Notes: generated by a model not told the origin, from the sequence alone. Numbered from the stretch's first letter, positions 23,491-38,769 are shown. The stretch is DNA of 64,000 bases from Parelaphostrongylus tenuis (GCA_019055375.1 JAHQIW010000291.1:124001-188000); one strand, 5' to 3'. Numbers and translations are program-made.

Positions 23491-26280
23491 TTTCTGTTGT
23501 AGGAAGCAGTTCAAATTAGAGCGAAGGCCCTTTGAAATTTGCATAAGAGGCAACAGACGGGTTCAGATAGCATCTGTGCTCATCGGACATGTCAGACCCG
23601 CTTGAGTGGGCGTTCCTTGACTCGCTCGCATCTCCCACGCATTCTGAGAAAGCTGAACTATCATATACTACTTTTCACTGTCTTAGGTTATTTCTTTCCG
23701 TCGTGAATAATGTAACTGTAGTAGTCATTATATCGTGAATCCGTAAACTGACCTTCTGGTGCATAGCAATTTTTTCATTGCAGCATATAAAGACGCGTAC
23801 AATACAATATATCCACGATATGACGCGCTAATTCGGTTTACAGTTGAACGAAATCGCTGTGCCCTTATGAAATCACAATAAAGCATTTCAGAAAGCCTAC
23901 CATTCCGACTGCATCTTAGAGCGGCAGAATATCAATTTTGTTCTGATCTCTGGTTAGAATTATTCTTTGAACAGCAAAAATTAGTATGTAATGGAGTCCG
24001 TCGAGGCGTCGTCCTACACAAATAACCTTCACATTTGTATACTAATGTGAATCTACCGCGCAATTCTGAAGAACAAGCCGCATTGCATGAGTCCCGAAGT
24101 GTCGAGAAGCTCATAAGTAGCAGGAGAGGCTGGCTGTCCAGTCGTCAGACATTGTCACAATTCCGTTCATTCTGACCTGCTTTTTCTCCCAAATCTTCAT
24201 CAAATCCTTTCGCTCAGGTGTAGCGTAACGCGGCCATACGGAAGTTTCATTTTCTGTCGCCACTGTAGTCACATCTATTGATCATGATAATCTTCTTAAT
24301 AACCGCTCTTTTTCCATTGATATGCGAATCGTTGCATATTCTGTCGGATGCTCCATATACTTGCAGATGACGTTCTTTATGAAGCCTAAGAATCGGCGTC
24401 TATGATAGTGAAGACGACAGTGTGAACAGGCTTGCTTTACTAATTCGACTATTAGATATCACTGTCACGATGTTGTTCTACTGCTTGTACATTTCTATGG
24501 ACTGCCAGCTCGTCGAACTCGTCTACAATATCCCAGAAGCTTCCTAAACTTCAGCAGTGAATCTTTTTTGAGACTTCAATAATTCACCTCATCGACTGTT
24601 TTTTTAAACTTCGCTAGAATCATGGAATATAGTCTGTAAGAATGTTCAAAACCTTATCAAGACTCCAATGATTGATTCAACGACATCCGCTCGCTTTATT
24701 GGCAACTACATAACCAAATTAGCCGCTCTTTGGGTTTTCGAAATTTATCTTTGTTTGCTTGGGCCAGTTATAAATAACATCCAGTACCTCTACAATATCA
24801 ATATTTGGCAATTGAGAATAGTACTTTGGTTTTTTAAAAACAGTCTGATTGCACTGTCCTATAGAATGCCACTCATTCACAGTTTGAGTCATGAGAGATG
24901 AAAAATGTTTTTCGGTTGTAATGTTTATAAAAAAGTATTTTGCGGAATGATCATGTACTTTACGTTTAACAGTCTCCTTGAGCTACACTTTCTTTCCACT
25001 GCACCGCAGATTATACTCAGTACGTGTTTTACGGCAACAGAAGACTGGACGGTTCTATCGTCAGAGTATCCCTATCAACTATGTCGTTGTGCTTTCCATG
25101 TGTGATTTGAGTATTGCAGGCGTTTGGGCTCCACCATTGGCGTGTGTAATCTCTATAATAGAGCAAGATGCATCATGAGATTACGGGAATATCACTAGAC
25201 CGCAACATATTTGCTAGAAGAGTATCAGCCGAGAACATTCGCGTTGGTTAAAGTCCCTGGATGTTCACTTTGTGTGCTCCATGGTGACTTCTATGTTCAA
25301 CAGAGTTTTTAGTATAATTAACTTATTAATTGTCTCTAGTCCTAGAGAGATTAGGAGTTCGTGAGCAAAGAATTTTAAGTGGTATACAACGATTCATCTC
25401 ATGACAGTTTGTTATATTCTTAGGCTTCCGAGTATTCAAAGTCTTCCAAGGTTCTCAAAAAGTTTGCTAGACGAGTTCCATATGTAACATCTGCTATCAT
25501 CTCAACGAATCATTCAGGCATGTAAGCTTGAGCTCAGTATTACAATTGTCAGTTATTGAGGTTGAGCTGCCTCGTCGAAACGGCGATGGTGGTGTAGAAA
25601 ATCTGAAATGCCGTACAAATTCGATTTTCGTTTGCTTATTTCCGGCAACACTTGAAATATTTCATTCCTTCTTTTCTTGTCGAAATGAAATTGGTCGGCC
25701 GATGTTTTCCGCCACTAACGGCTCGTACCTTCCCAATGCTGCTTGGCACCCCTTAAGAGCCTCAGTTTGGGTGGCACTAATGAGACTTCCGATGCATCAG
25801 GAGAAAGCTGCATATTTTAGTGTCATCTGACTCAAGTACGATCATTTGAGGATCGGAACGAACCCCGTGTGTCAGCATCTCAGCTCGTCTTGGCATTGAA
25901 ATCAGCTTTTCATGATGTAGACTGGAAAATACCACTTGAATAGCGGCTCCTAGTGCTTAGATAACGTTCCCAGTCTCTTATTACTTCTTCTGCATATATT
26001 ATTATTTAGGGAAGCGCTCGGTGTGTCATCTATCTATCGAACGAGGACTTCTCTTCCAAATGTTCTTGGCACCGTTTTACATCTTCTGTGCTACAATTCG
26101 AATCGACAGTAATATAATGACAAGAGTAATCTAGCTTCATTCAGACTCTAGATCCTTTTCCGATTTAAACAAGTGTTTTCAATTTTATCGACGATTAACA
26201 ATCATATATGAGTGACTGTTTCAAGGTAACACATTGAAAATTTTATCGCTGCGATGTTCTCGAATGAAAAATTGCTTAAG

Positions 26281-26345
26281 ATTTTTTTACCTTCTCCCTT
26301 CTCTCTTTTCAACTCTCTTTCTCTCTTTATCCATATTCCTCTCTG
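26281..26345. repeat. Short CT-rich tract
   Basis: About 65 bases of TCTCTTTCTCTCTTT composition, similar to the 23.4-kb tract. Confidence 0.7.
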
Positions 26346-29300
26346 TTCACTTTTCACACTGACATTTTGATGCCTCACACTCGATCTCACCGTTCCTCGC
26401 TGTTATTGTAAATTCGGAAGTGTTCAGCAATGTTTTCTGTGTTTTACTTAAGTTCTTTCAGCTGTTTCCTCTTCTTATCCCTAGTATCTTCACATTCAAC
26501 CTTTCAGCTGATCCCACTAACTGAGCAATTTTTCTGTCATTATAGTTCATGAACTACTTTACCACCATCGAAATTTGCGGCAATCTGCGCCAATCGTCAT
26601 GGTCATGCATTCTGTTAATCGTTAATGTTGAACATAATCGTGTTATGCGAACCAGGGTATTCATTCGACCAACTCATTACGAAATGACTCCGCCAGTGCC
26701 AGCAATTACCATTGCGCCTTTGTTCCGACCTGAATTTCAGGTCGACATCCCCGCAGACGTTAGTAAACCTACCACTACATTCCATACCATTATGACGGCA
26801 CTTTTCACATCACTATCTTCATCACTTTATTGTGAGAATCTTCAAATGAGCTATGTCACACCTTCTAAATTCTAAAGCCCAGTATCATTTCCTGAGAAGC
26901 AGACAGTTGACGAGATCCACCTCAAATCTCACTGATTAAATCTTTCGTGAAAGGCAGAGGTATTGGCATTGTAGGCGATTTACTGGAAAGCATAACTATC
27001 ATGTATGAGTTTCAGTTTTGAAGTGTCATGCAGTAATGCTCAGCATAATTCCTTCACACATTTTCCATAGTCTATAGATGTTATACGACTCGTTTTCCAG
27101 AATGTATCATATCGAATTTGCACAATTCTCAAGCCTTCATTACTTGACACATCAAGAACTTCAGGTTTTGTGGCAAAAAGCATCATTCTCATACAGATGG
27201 AAAGATGCAAAGCTTTATTACCACCGTTCATCACCGTCAATTTGTAACTTGTAACTACCTCAGAACGTTACGTTATATCGTATCTGCCGATTCCGTCTCT
27301 TTCAACTCTCATGTCTTTATTTGAGTGAAACCTTTGCAATGTACATTCATGTGGCAGTCGACACATGCTGGCTTGAATAAAGTGCGTGTCGTCTTGAACA
27401 CTAGGCGCACCCTCTTGAGGCTTGCGACTATTAGCGGACATTAAACTCTCGTTCCAGTGGCATTGTGATCCATTTTGCTAATTTCCTGGGTCTGCGATAA
27501 TGCTCTCGTTAAGCGACACTCTGAACCAGCGAAGTAGTGGATGGAGTTCGGCCGTTTGACAACTCCGTAAACAATTTGATCCCCTCTGATGCCCATCGCT
27601 GCCATCGGCGCCGTGATGGATCAGCCGTCTGCTAGCCACCAATCTGCCTAACTGTCTATAAATACCGCCTCCATTCGATCACACACTCAAGCGGCTTGAA
27701 TTTAATCGGTAATATTCGTTTCTCGTCATAGTGTGACATATCAGTAGACCCAAAAGTACCACATTCAGCGCACAGTAAAGTAATATTAATTCATTGATAT
27801 GGCCATAAACTTGCAAGGAAGAATTCAATTTTCTGTGAAGAAGACCGAATTGTAGAAGTATCAGCCAATGTTGTAATGGATAAAGCGTGCTATCAACAGC
27901 CTCGTGTCTGCTCGTCAAGAGTACAGTAAAACATTCGATTAGTGCCGGGTTCAATAACAAGTTTGGGGAATCCGTTTTTGTGAATTTCACAGACTTTATG
28001 GGTTCATACCCTCATTCATGCTGCAGAAACTGGACCAAACCAAAAGATTTCCAAGCATACCCAAATTCGGAAACCGTTGAAAAGTAGATTGACGCAGCAA
28101 ATACTTTCCACCATGTAACAAGTTTCTTGTCATACTAAGTTATAACAACGCTCATTGGGAATTCAAACAAACTGACCATATTATCTCTTCATCGATCAAA
28201 ATAAGGGATTTCCAAGGATTCGGATCTTTGTCTGACTACAGCTATAGTCATCTCTCCAATTCTTCCGTTGATGAGTAAATGCGGAGGTTTCGGGATTGTT
28301 CAAACGACGGCGGCGCCGAAATGCCGGCGATATTTATCGTCACCGACGAAGCGACAGATGTGAGCGATACATCCTGACGTATTCGATTCTCATGCGAAAT
28401 GGAAATCTTGCCTAAGCTTGAATGTATCAAATCCTAATAAATAAATGTGAAAAAATGAACTTCTACCAATTATTCCACTTTCCAAATTTTTTCCAAACGC
28501 ACACATCTGAAATAGCAAAGGGTCACGGAACGCATGTCATACGAGCTGATGAGGCCAATGGCTCCGCTTTTCGCTCTCAAAACAGGACCCACATTCGTAA
28601 ACGATTTCTTTATTTGTTAAACGCAGTCGTCATTTAACAAACGCATACAACGCTGCAGTTCACACTCATCCCAAAAACTCTTGAATATTCGATCGCTCGC
28701 TCAAATTTCGAATACTTAATCATGAAATATGGTACGCCCAGCTTTTCCAGTACATACTTAAGAGTGATTACTTAGGGCTATTCATGTAAAAAACGCTTTA
28801 ATCATAACTTATTCTTGTTTCGAACACCATCATGTGGCCAATTTGCGTCATTGTCCAATGTGCGTCATGTTCCACCAGAAATGCCTTACTCTGTCTGATT
28901 TATGACCGTTACTGTTAAGAATTTATTCTTGATATAGAGTTAACTCTCGGAGACCGCTATCTGTATACTTGCTTAACCTTAGTCATTCTATGCAGCCAGA
29001 ATTCACAAAGCACAGAACCGCAGTAGTTCATGCTATGTTCAGCAGTGTCAAAGTGCTATCAATCAAGCACAGCTAGTCGAAATAAAAGCCATTTCACAAG
29101 TACAAAAATTGATTCGCTTATTTCCAATTGCGTACCTCCAATTTCCATTAATATTCATTGAGGAGTTTCCCTGTCTTACTTAGTAACGCATCACGGCCAT
29201 TCATTTCACGGCAACCTCACATCTTTTTACCTTTACTAATCAATTTTGGCAACACATTATATAATGAAGAACAGATGGAATATCTGACCCTTTGTTCCTT

Positions 29301-32300
29301 TATCTCATCACCTCGTCATTCATAATTATTACGTACAGAATCCCAGACAAACATCTACGATTAGTGTTCCTTCTTGTTGCAGGCATTATATGAAGAGTTT
29401 CGATGACGTTTCTATCGTTCTTCGCTCCATGATCCCATTGCTTGACTTTTGAAACATTCTCAGGAGAAACATTGCTTTGCTGAGTAGACTATTTACGTGA
29501 TTCACATCGTCGTGCCGTCAGGCGGCGGTAGTCCTTGGGTATTAGCATTCGAATGCCTTTCGGGTTTTATGATTGTTTAGAGCTGGTGCAAACGATCCTC
29601 CTTATCCCAATCACTAGCAACCCACCCACTCATATCTAGTTGTTGATTTGAAATCAACGATTAAGAAATTCTAGTTCATAGCAGGTAGGGACACCTTATG
29701 ACAAGAATTTTGCTTCTGATGCTTTACTTCCTATAAATTCCATTGCAAGCTCGACTAGCAGTTATCGTTGCCTTTTTTTCTTTTTCTTTGCAATGCATTC
29801 TAAGAAAGATAGCTTTCATATTAAATATCTAAACCTATTCGGAGTTGAATAGCTTGGATAGACAGGTTTTTTCACCTTCTCACTTGTGAGGACCTATTTC
29901 TTTACTGCCCATCTCCTGCCCTCTACAACTGCTTTCATAGCTAATTTTACTTAAGTGTCCCAATGACGACCCCTTCCTCCGGCTCCGTTCTCCGCTATTG
30001 AAGTGAACAGTCGGCACCTTGGCTTTCGTGATCACCTTATTAGGTGCCATTCATGGTAAGCAAGGCCTTTGCCCTCCGTTTGTGCATGTATTTTGTAACA
30101 CATTAGCAACGGAATCGCGTCGTCATACAATGACTTCAGCACACCAGAAGCGGCCGCTCCTTTCATCATCCTCACGGCCTCCGTTTCATCGCGATTTGGT
30201 CGAAAGTGTGTGAGCCGATCAGTGATGAGTTTGGACATCTATATCAGCCAGTTCACTTTCGTTCTACTAAATTTTTTTTCTGATAGAGATTTGCTAACTT
30301 TGAGTCGCTATTTTTTTATCTTTTGATTGAACATGATGACGAAATTATCCTCTATCTTACTAAATCTTTTTAATACTGTAGTCGATCCCAAAACTCATTA
30401 AACATTTCTTAGTATGTTTTACTTTTTCCGCAGTTTTGAACAACATTGCCTCTAATCATACATAATCCGAAATCCGTCAATTCGCAATGATTTCAACTAA
30501 GCTATTTGAAAAAAAAATGACGACGACTCGATAGAAAGTTTTCTTGAGCTCATTTCCCTTTCGAATAACAGACAAAGATCTTGTGCAGGGTGTAATACGG
30601 TACTCCATCGTTTCAATATCAGGTTCTCCTTGATAGCCTCAATTAAGAAAATTGCTCATTTTAGCCGCTTATAAATCTGTTGTATTTAGTATACTAGAGG
30701 CTTTTGTACGGCTTAGTAAGAGTTCGATTTCATTTTTGCATTTCTTGAAAGATATCAGGTTAAAAACCATTCATGCAATCATTTATCTCATAGAGGCCTT
30801 CTAACTCTAAATGTTTTCTTTGTTAACAGAATGAACTGACATTTGCAGAGCGTTCAATAGACATTTTTCTTAAAGCAGCTGGTTTACGTTTTTTTTCTTT
30901 CTGCTTTGCAGCTGATGGTTGTATTCCTCAGTTGAAACATGGCACGGGCAATGCATTTTACAGGTACATCGTGTAAGCTACAAAGTGGTAACATTATACC
31001 CCTTTTCTCGACCCAAAGATTACTTCTTCAAGTAGCTTCAACCATATTACAAACGCATTTTACTCGTCAAGCAGTGCTCTTATCAAAATTTCATTGAACA
31101 GTGTTGTTGTTCTTGATTGTACCAATTCATTAAAATACTGGTCGGTGTTGTGCAAAATCGCTGTACTGTCGGTTTCTGTAACATTACGCTTCCTTTCAGA
31201 ATTGAGTTGCTTGAGCTTTTGTTTTAGCAATGTGCTAACGAAAGTTGCGGAATCAGTTTTTAAGAGTGCAGCTGTCCAACCGCGTATGATCTTTCATAAT
31301 TCAGGCTAATCCCAATTCACAAAACACTCTATGTGCTTTCAATAGTCGTTACTACAACCGCAAACTGAATCGATATTTTCGAGGCCTTCAAAAATTTTTG
31401 TATTGAAAAAAGTTCAAAACTGATTTTGAAAGGCACAAGACAAACTGATTACGTGATTGAAATGCTTTCAGGTTCATAACACTGTGAAAATCCCACAATA
31501 AATCTTGAGACTAAGATCTTTTGCACAATCAAATGCCCTTTTTTTAGTTGGGTCAATTTTTTGGTCTGACCTCTCCACCGTAAATAAAGAGTATTCCTAT
31601 TTATGTAACATACCTTTGCGCTAGAACCAAAGATGGTAAGTTTTACAATAAATTTGATGGTCATATATTGTTTTGTGGTTTTTTGTAGAACTTACTATAA
31701 AAAAGAACGGCTTAATTGTTTTAACTGATGCGCTGCTCACGGAAATTAGCCAGTCAAGTAGTCTCAAACGTCGAAGCTCTTATTCTAGTTAGTGTTGGAG
31801 CGCACGAAATTAGTCAGCTAAATGGACCCTGTAGTGTGGTGAACATCATCGACGAATACAGGAACTGAACGTGTCGGGAATGAACTGAGAAAAATTCGCC
31901 GATCAAGTGTCCTTTCCCTTAATTGATGCGGGTGTGAAGGCTAGTGAAAAACAAGGAAAGTAATGTGCGACACTTTTAGATGATCCTTGTCATGAATTTT
32001 CTTCACAGCTACTTAAACAATCGAGGCATCATCATTTTGGACATTTCTTGTATTCCTCGAGCATTTCGTTTTTTTTCTTCGAATTTCCTACAAGATCTCT
32101 CCTTATTAACACATTCACAACTGCGTGACCCACACGAACCTTCGACCTCATTGAGGCGGCTCTTTTAGACACAATTTTCTGTGAACCAAATCATCATTTA
32201 TTAGTAATCAGTTATCGGTGAGACACACTAGTATCTTGAGATCATCATTCTTATGCTCCTTTTCGATGCTTTTTTCTTGTTTTGTTAGAAAAAAAATTCA

Positions 32301-33159
32301 TAAAAAGGAACATTTTAAACGGTGGCATTCTAGGCTTATTTACTGGCTTACTCATCAAAATCAGCTCAAGCGGAGCAAAACGTCCGAAATACGCGTCATC
32401 TCTATGGAGGTCACTTGTCACTAATCTGTTGAGCAGAATATGAATTAACGTATGCCTGTGTGCATAAAATTTCCTTACTGCTACGATAGCTTTTGCTCAA
32501 ATTTTAGACCGATAAAAACAACAGTAAACGACGTCGCAGTGCTTCTTATTGTTTAGAACTCGTTGCCTTGTGAAAATCACATGAATTTATTCGTTCCTAA
32601 TGAAGTCGGGAGTACGGTGGACGAGAGTGATATGACGAAACTAAGGAAATAAACGATGTTACGAAAATGCGGAAAAACTTGACAGTTTAATTCAAATTGA
32701 GGAAAAGTCTAGCTTGAGTCGTGTTTGTAATAGTGGAAGAGGTAAAAAAGTACTGCAGTGTGTTCTCATTATAACTCGTTCAAATATTGCCCGAAAAGAA
32801 ACAGCTCACGAGGGCGTGAACTGCCTTGCTGATTGATGATCAAGGACAATCTGAAGTGGAATCAGATTCTTACTACGATAAAAAGAGGGTAAAGAATTTT
32901 AATTATCATCGACTAGTGTAAAATCCTCTACCTACGAAAGCGAAAAGCAATGGGAAATGGCTGCTATGAAAATATTCAATGTAATTCAAAAAGGCGTACT
33001 ACTTAAAGCTGTACCTGATCAGAGAAAGGTAGGCATATTTTTAATATACGGCGTTCCACTGGAAGGTTTTCAATGAATTTTTTATGTTACTAAATGATGT
33101 CCTTATCGATGTTATAACTTTCATTTCCTACCTAGTCCTTCGTGGCATATAGATTATTA

Positions 33160-33741
33160 TTAAGCCGTTCAGTAAGTTGTGGCACTAGAGCATTACCAAC
33201 AAAATTTGTTGACCAAATGTAGCTGAAATTACATGTTTTTGGTATTGTTCAATTGCGCATTCTCTTGCAAATATTTTGGGCTATAATCTGCCTAACTAGC
33301 TTTAGGAGAGAGCTGTTTTGGGAACAAATTCTTATGCTACTCATGCATGAATATTCTTAGGGAAAATGCTAGTGAAGCGGCGTGCAAGAGTAATAGAGCT
33401 TTTCGTGGACGGCTCAAGCGCGGCTGATCCTTCAAACTGTTTTCTCCAGCTTTTATCTTCGTGAATCACTTCCTATCTGTTCTTTCTGCAGCCGTTTCAT
33501 CGTCACGAGCTCCATCAGTCTTGCGCACCGTTTCAGTAACATTTTCCCTACGACCAATCATACATGAGTATCAAGCGACTTTGTTCCCACGACACTCCAT
33601 ATTAGAGCAATTATAGGCATATTGTATAAAAAAATATTTGCTAGAAAGTGCGCAATTGAACGGTGCCAAAATTAAGCCCTTTTAACATTTTCTCATCAAC
33701 GTTTATTGCTCAAATACAAAAACTTATGGAACGACCTAACA
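33160..33741. mobile_element. Non-autonomous element with mariner-like inverted ends
   Basis: Inverted repeats of about 100-125 bp (33160-33285 and 33640-33741) bracket an interior without transposase similarity. The ends read TAAGCCGTTCAGTAAGTTGT and, from the other side, TTAGGTCGTTCCATAAGTTT. They continue with motifs shared with the 15.2-kb mariner ends (GGCACTAGAGCA). A MITE of the same mariner lineage is the likely explanation. Confidence 0.65.
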
Positions 33742-33750
33742 TTATTATTA

Positions 33751-34313
33751 TGGCTAATGTTTTGGCGGACTCGCCTTCGTCAGAGCCACGTTGATCCGAG
33801 CCGAGCGTACACAACAGTTGTTCTCCCATGTTGGACTTCGTAACCAACATATCGAGACGGATTGAGCAGAGTGGATCACCGCATAAATGAAGTAGCGTTC
33901 CGTTCTCTACGGTTTCCCTTTATTACAGGTCTCCAGCCACGCTGAGGTGACCCTGCTTCATTCGGCAGATATCCAGAACAGAGGACAATCTTTAGGCGGT
34001 TTTCGCCAGTGTCTAGTTAACCCTTTGGTGACAGTGTAACTTGCAGTAGTCTGATTAGTCCTAACTGACATATAGGAAAACAGATCTTCAGTTCCAATCT
34101 CAAAATATCTCGATATGGATAATCGATATTCTGCCTTTATTGATGAGCTAACACAAGGTTTTCTTGATATATTCTGGCTAGCGTATCGGCGATTTCGCTT
34201 TCATCAGAGCCACGAAGATTAGAGTTCAGTGTTCATAGCAGTTTTTTCCTTGCGATGTTAGTCGTCGTAGACATTGCATTGAGACAAATCGAATAGCGTA
34301 GAGTGCAGAATGA
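33751..34313 (+). repeat. Pair of diverged direct repeats
   Basis: Copies at about 33751-33893 and 34171-34313 align over about 140 bp, for example GGCTAATGTTTTGGCGGA and GGCTAGCGTATCGGCGAT, both followed by TCAGAGCCACG. Both contain the GGCGGAYTTCGCCTTC-like block that also appears in the hairpin at 54.87 kb. They are probably single arms or decayed copies of that family. Confidence 0.55.
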
Positions 34314-37300
34314 ATGATTGCCTATTGTCGTTGTCTTTTTTTATTATTATCTTAGATTCTTATCGTTTCGTTATGATCCTACATGAATTTCCTGCCGCTC
34401 GTTCCGCTTGCTTCATGTCTCACCAAACACAGCACGGTTTTGAGTGGCTACACGTAGTCGCTTAAACGCTAAATTTCCTCATCAAAATCGGGATTTCCGA
34501 TCGATAATCGGCGTATCGATTGTGATCGATTTGATTGACGACTGCGCCAAATATCACACCTGCCAGCGTGAGTGATGACGGCCTAAGAGAGATATCAACT
34601 GGCTCGGACTGGCCGAAAACAGCGATTGGCCAGAGCGGCTATCGATCCAATCGTTGGTTCACCTCGGATCGGCTGTCTGGATTATGTTGTTCCTGCTCGT
34701 CGACCAGGTCCATCAGTCTAGCCACTAGCCAATTCTATTCATCAAACTTCGTTTGCAAGCTGTTATTTTCCATTGCCACTCTAATACGTTTCGCGAGGAG
34801 AATAGGAAGGAAGACACGAGAAGAAAGTTTTAAGAGTTTCCAAAAGTGATGTTCCTACTCAGTTCTCCTCCCTGGCGTAGCTCATAGAGAGGAGTTGAGA
34901 AGCTGTTGCCTCCTTCCGAGCAGACTTCGCTTCCAGTATTTATCTCCGATCTCATAACTTCTTGCAGTGCTTTACGAAGTGCAGAAAAATGAAATCCCTT
35001 CGGCGAATTATGTCGCATTCGCTTTCATTCGCAATATCATCTGGTTCTCGTTATCGACTTCATCTATATTTAATGGATTACTGCATTCACAAACCACATT
35101 TCGCAGACCGACCACTATTGTTAAAGCGAGGAGATCTCGTCTAGTCGACTTACTAATTAATTCCTAATTGTTAAAGTTACGCTACCGTAGGCATCCATAA
35201 ACCACTCTCAATGAACGATGTACTTCCTAGTTCAGTTCAAAAACTGAATGTGATTTGTGTAGAAAAGCGCTGATCCATTTTGTAATCCGACATTACTCTT
35301 GAAAAAGGCCAGAGCTTCAAGCTGTATTGTCAAGTTCAGAAGGTGTCTACAGACTTCAGTTAACAGATCAACACATCTTCGAAGGTCCATATACTTACAA
35401 ACGGCGTTGGACGTTGTTTATTGCCTCATAAGGAATCATTTTTCGCCCTCTCTAGCCGGATGAGTGCTGATCGACAGTAGTGATTGTGCCTTCCTTAAGT
35501 CGTGATGTCGAACCATTTTCCGACAAGAACATGACGCAATTTCTCGAAAAAGAATAGAAACGTTTCTCAAGAAAGTCAAGACCATTAGTAGAATTCGATG
35601 AGAAGAAATTGAGAAGTTATTAGGAATAGTTCAAAGCCTCGAGATGATTAACAAAAGTACTAATGACAGATGGATGGCTAATGGTGAGGAGTTTTTCAAA
35701 GTGGTCGGTTTCTGGACGTGTCCGAGTAGGTCACTTCATAGAGAAGAAGTATGATTTTTGAAGTGGGGATCATCAACGTCTGCTTTTCACAGTGAATGTG
35801 GAATAATTATTTAGATACTTAGATGGTCCGTCTTCACTAGTTGTGCGGACCCCACCACATATTCCAAATGGTACATTGCTAGCCGTGCATATGATATTCC
35901 TTGGTTTCTTGATGTGAACTTGCAAGAACGTTTTCGGGTTTTCAGGAATGTGGCATAATCTGATAAAATAATTTTTAATTCTTTCAGAGGTCTGGTATGG
36001 TACTCTAGCGTCACACTGGGCATAGATTGAAGGATTTTCAAAATCTTTTGCTACTTAACTGAATCAGATACGTGTATTTTGGTGATACTTTTCCATCCAA
36101 TTTATTTTCTAAATTCTTTAATTTTCGAGCGGATTAAAAATGATTTCCTTACGTTTTCTAGCAATTCGTCTCATCCCACCTCACCTCATCTTTGTATACA
36201 AATCGATTGAGAATTCAAAATCAAAGCTTTTGTTCTCAAAGAGGACTCAAAATTTCGGCCACATGTGTTCACATATGTGAAATTTTGCTTTGCAGAGATA
36301 TCTAGGCATTCTTATGTGTTTTTGGCGGTTTTTTTCAAAATCATTCATTATACTTGATATACGAATCTGTCCGGAACTATTGAGCAGTTTTGCTTCCACT
36401 TTTCCTTCTAGGTTCCCTTTCCTTTCTCTACATTGACGCCCGTTATTGCTCTGCCATCATCTCATCTCAATATCGAAAACTCATTTCGGTAGGCCCAACG
36501 TTGGCCATAAAGCGGCGTTTTATCATCGACGCCTAAGTGTTCCTCAGCGAGCCGACTGGACCATTCTTCTTCTCATTTTCGTTCGTCTGGATGGCAGCTG
36601 TCTGGGTGAATGAGTCATCGTCCTGCTAGTGTTACAGCACCGCCAGCATCATAGTCTCCATCCACACAAGCGCTTCCTGTTAATCCATCTCCTAGCGGTT
36701 AGTCAGGTGGGTTTTAAAGGTTGCTAAGCCTTCCTTCTTCCTGTTTAACCGATGGTATTGTTGTTGTGTGACAAGACTTTTGGGATTTCCATTGAAATTT
36801 TCAAATGATTTAAATGTTTTAAGTAACCCGACAGTGATGAACACTACCGTTATCGTCAAGCGAACATTATAATGATCCGCCCACAAACTTACATGCTGAT
36901 ATGATAGCGTGTATTGAACCTTTTATGAGGTCTTGTATGGCACTTAGTCTTGGACAGGCCTGCTTCGCCTTTCAAGTTCATCAGTAGTACGGTGCCCTTC
37001 GGTTCCGCCGACCTCGGATGAATATACCTCTACTTACAAAGGACACTTAAATTATCTTGTCTCATTTAGTTATGAAGGAATCGACACCGAATAACAAATC
37101 ACTTCAAATCAGATGATAAAAGTGCTGTCTAGTCACAGACACAAAAGGCTCAAAACATGTTATCGCTTTATAAGATGATTTCTGTTTTTGAGCGAGTTCT
37201 ATAAAAGCAATCGAATGGAGTGGTAGATTTCATAATCATAACTTGAAATAATACTTAATTTAATTATTAGTAAGAGCAAAATTTCGTGCTTTATGAAGAT

Positions 37301-38769
37301 TTGGAAACTCATGTGTCCATTGGTGACAGGAATTCTATACCTCGACTTTTCTAATGACTTGTTTAGCCTGATGAATGCCATGCTCGTCGTTTCTCAGCGT
37401 TTGTCCAATTCACTGCGATTGATTAATGGTTATAGTTAGGTATTTCCGTTATTTAATTCATTTTATAGATGCCATTTGTTTCTGCGACGTCATTGTGCGC
37501 ACTTCAAGGTCGTTGGTGGGCTTTAGTTGTGCTGTCAATGACTGTCTCTTGTCGGTTCTTATTGTCGAATGGCAATAAAAAAAAGACTCATCTCTTTCCT
37601 AAACGTCGAGGCAAACCTTGTCCATCTTGAACACGATTTTTTTTTTGTGATTTAGGATTTCTGGTTTGTTTTTTTTATCGTGAATAAAAGCGGTGCGTGA
37701 TGCCGCGCATTGAAACTTTTAGATTGGTGACGACTTTCACCTGTGCTTGACGTATCTATTGAATTATAGAGTGCTTCTCAATAAGCGATATGAGAACTGA
37801 GATTAGGAGTCTATGTGTTCATCTCTTCTCGTCATTTCTCTGAAGAGATGACGGTTAATAGTTGAATTAGCTGTAATAAACAGATATTTTGCTAAATAGT
37901 TACCGCATTCTGCTTTACGCTTGGATGACGGTGTGAATGAGTTCTTGATCAAGCAACTTTTTTTGCAGAGCATCTCTTTCGGCGCTGGAGTTTACGATCC
38001 ACAGACCAGCTTGAGTAGGCTAATGTAAAGTGTTCAAAAGAAGCACTTCTTGAATAGCTGGCTTTATTCAAGCAAGCTGAAGACTTTCAATTCTGAAAAG
38101 TGAATGATGTCGTTTTCAGAAACGGATACCAGTGGTTTTCCAGAAAATGTCTATTTCGACTTTCAATGTTTTTCTCATAATAATTCTCATTTCATCCCTG
38201 TGGTCACTGGACACTCTTATGCTTGATTTCAATGTATATTACAGTCTAGCTTAGCTTACACATGAATTTCTTACTTCGAAGTACATACTTAACATCTTAT
38301 GTGAGACGAATCGATCAAGCTTTTTACACCAACGTCGGAAGTTCCACAAAAATTCAGTTACTGAATTCATCAGACACATGATGGGAAGCGAAATAGATCG
38401 TCGCGTCGGGTCAGGCAGACATATGGCTGGACGTCAGTTGCTGCTTAGCAGTCACTTTTGCAGGAGCTATAGGGCAAAGGTTTTTTTGTCGAAAGCATTT
38501 CTCGACAATCCCCAGTCCCGTAGCTGACTTGAAGGGATAGAATGAGCGATGAGCTTATCATTTATCAAACACGTCTCACTTCGTTCATCACTCCTGTTCT
38601 TCAATTTCAGCGACCAATTGCATTGACTTGTGGAATTTTTTTCTTTTTTCTTTACGAAGATTGCGAGAGAAAGAGCTAAATGAAAATTTTTTTGGACTGA
38701 AGTTTCTTATCTCTTCAGTTGTAATATCGTCAACTACTCTATCAACTTTTCACTTGAATTCTCAGAATT

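Larger units (their letters stand above)
18800..33155. other. 14-kb gene-poor stretch
   Basis: No reading frame over about 108 codons exists and none of the shorter ones shows a known family, a signal peptide or phase-compatible exon neighbours. Identifiable content: a small SINE-like fragment at about 20.88 kb, CT-rich tracts at 23.38-23.49 and 26.28-26.33 kb, and AT-rich filler. Exons of an unrecognised, poorly conserved gene cannot be excluded by eye. Confidence 0.4.

Noticed and set aside
26549..26875. 108-codon + strand frame with weakly protein-like composition
   Set aside because: No domain, no splice neighbours and no Kozak or leader context; best treated as chance.
28248..28430. Minus-strand frame ending in a Ser/Glu-rich tail that looked like a receptor C-terminus
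   Set aside because: No upstream exon encoding membrane helices could be found within several kb, and one short frame is not enough evidence.
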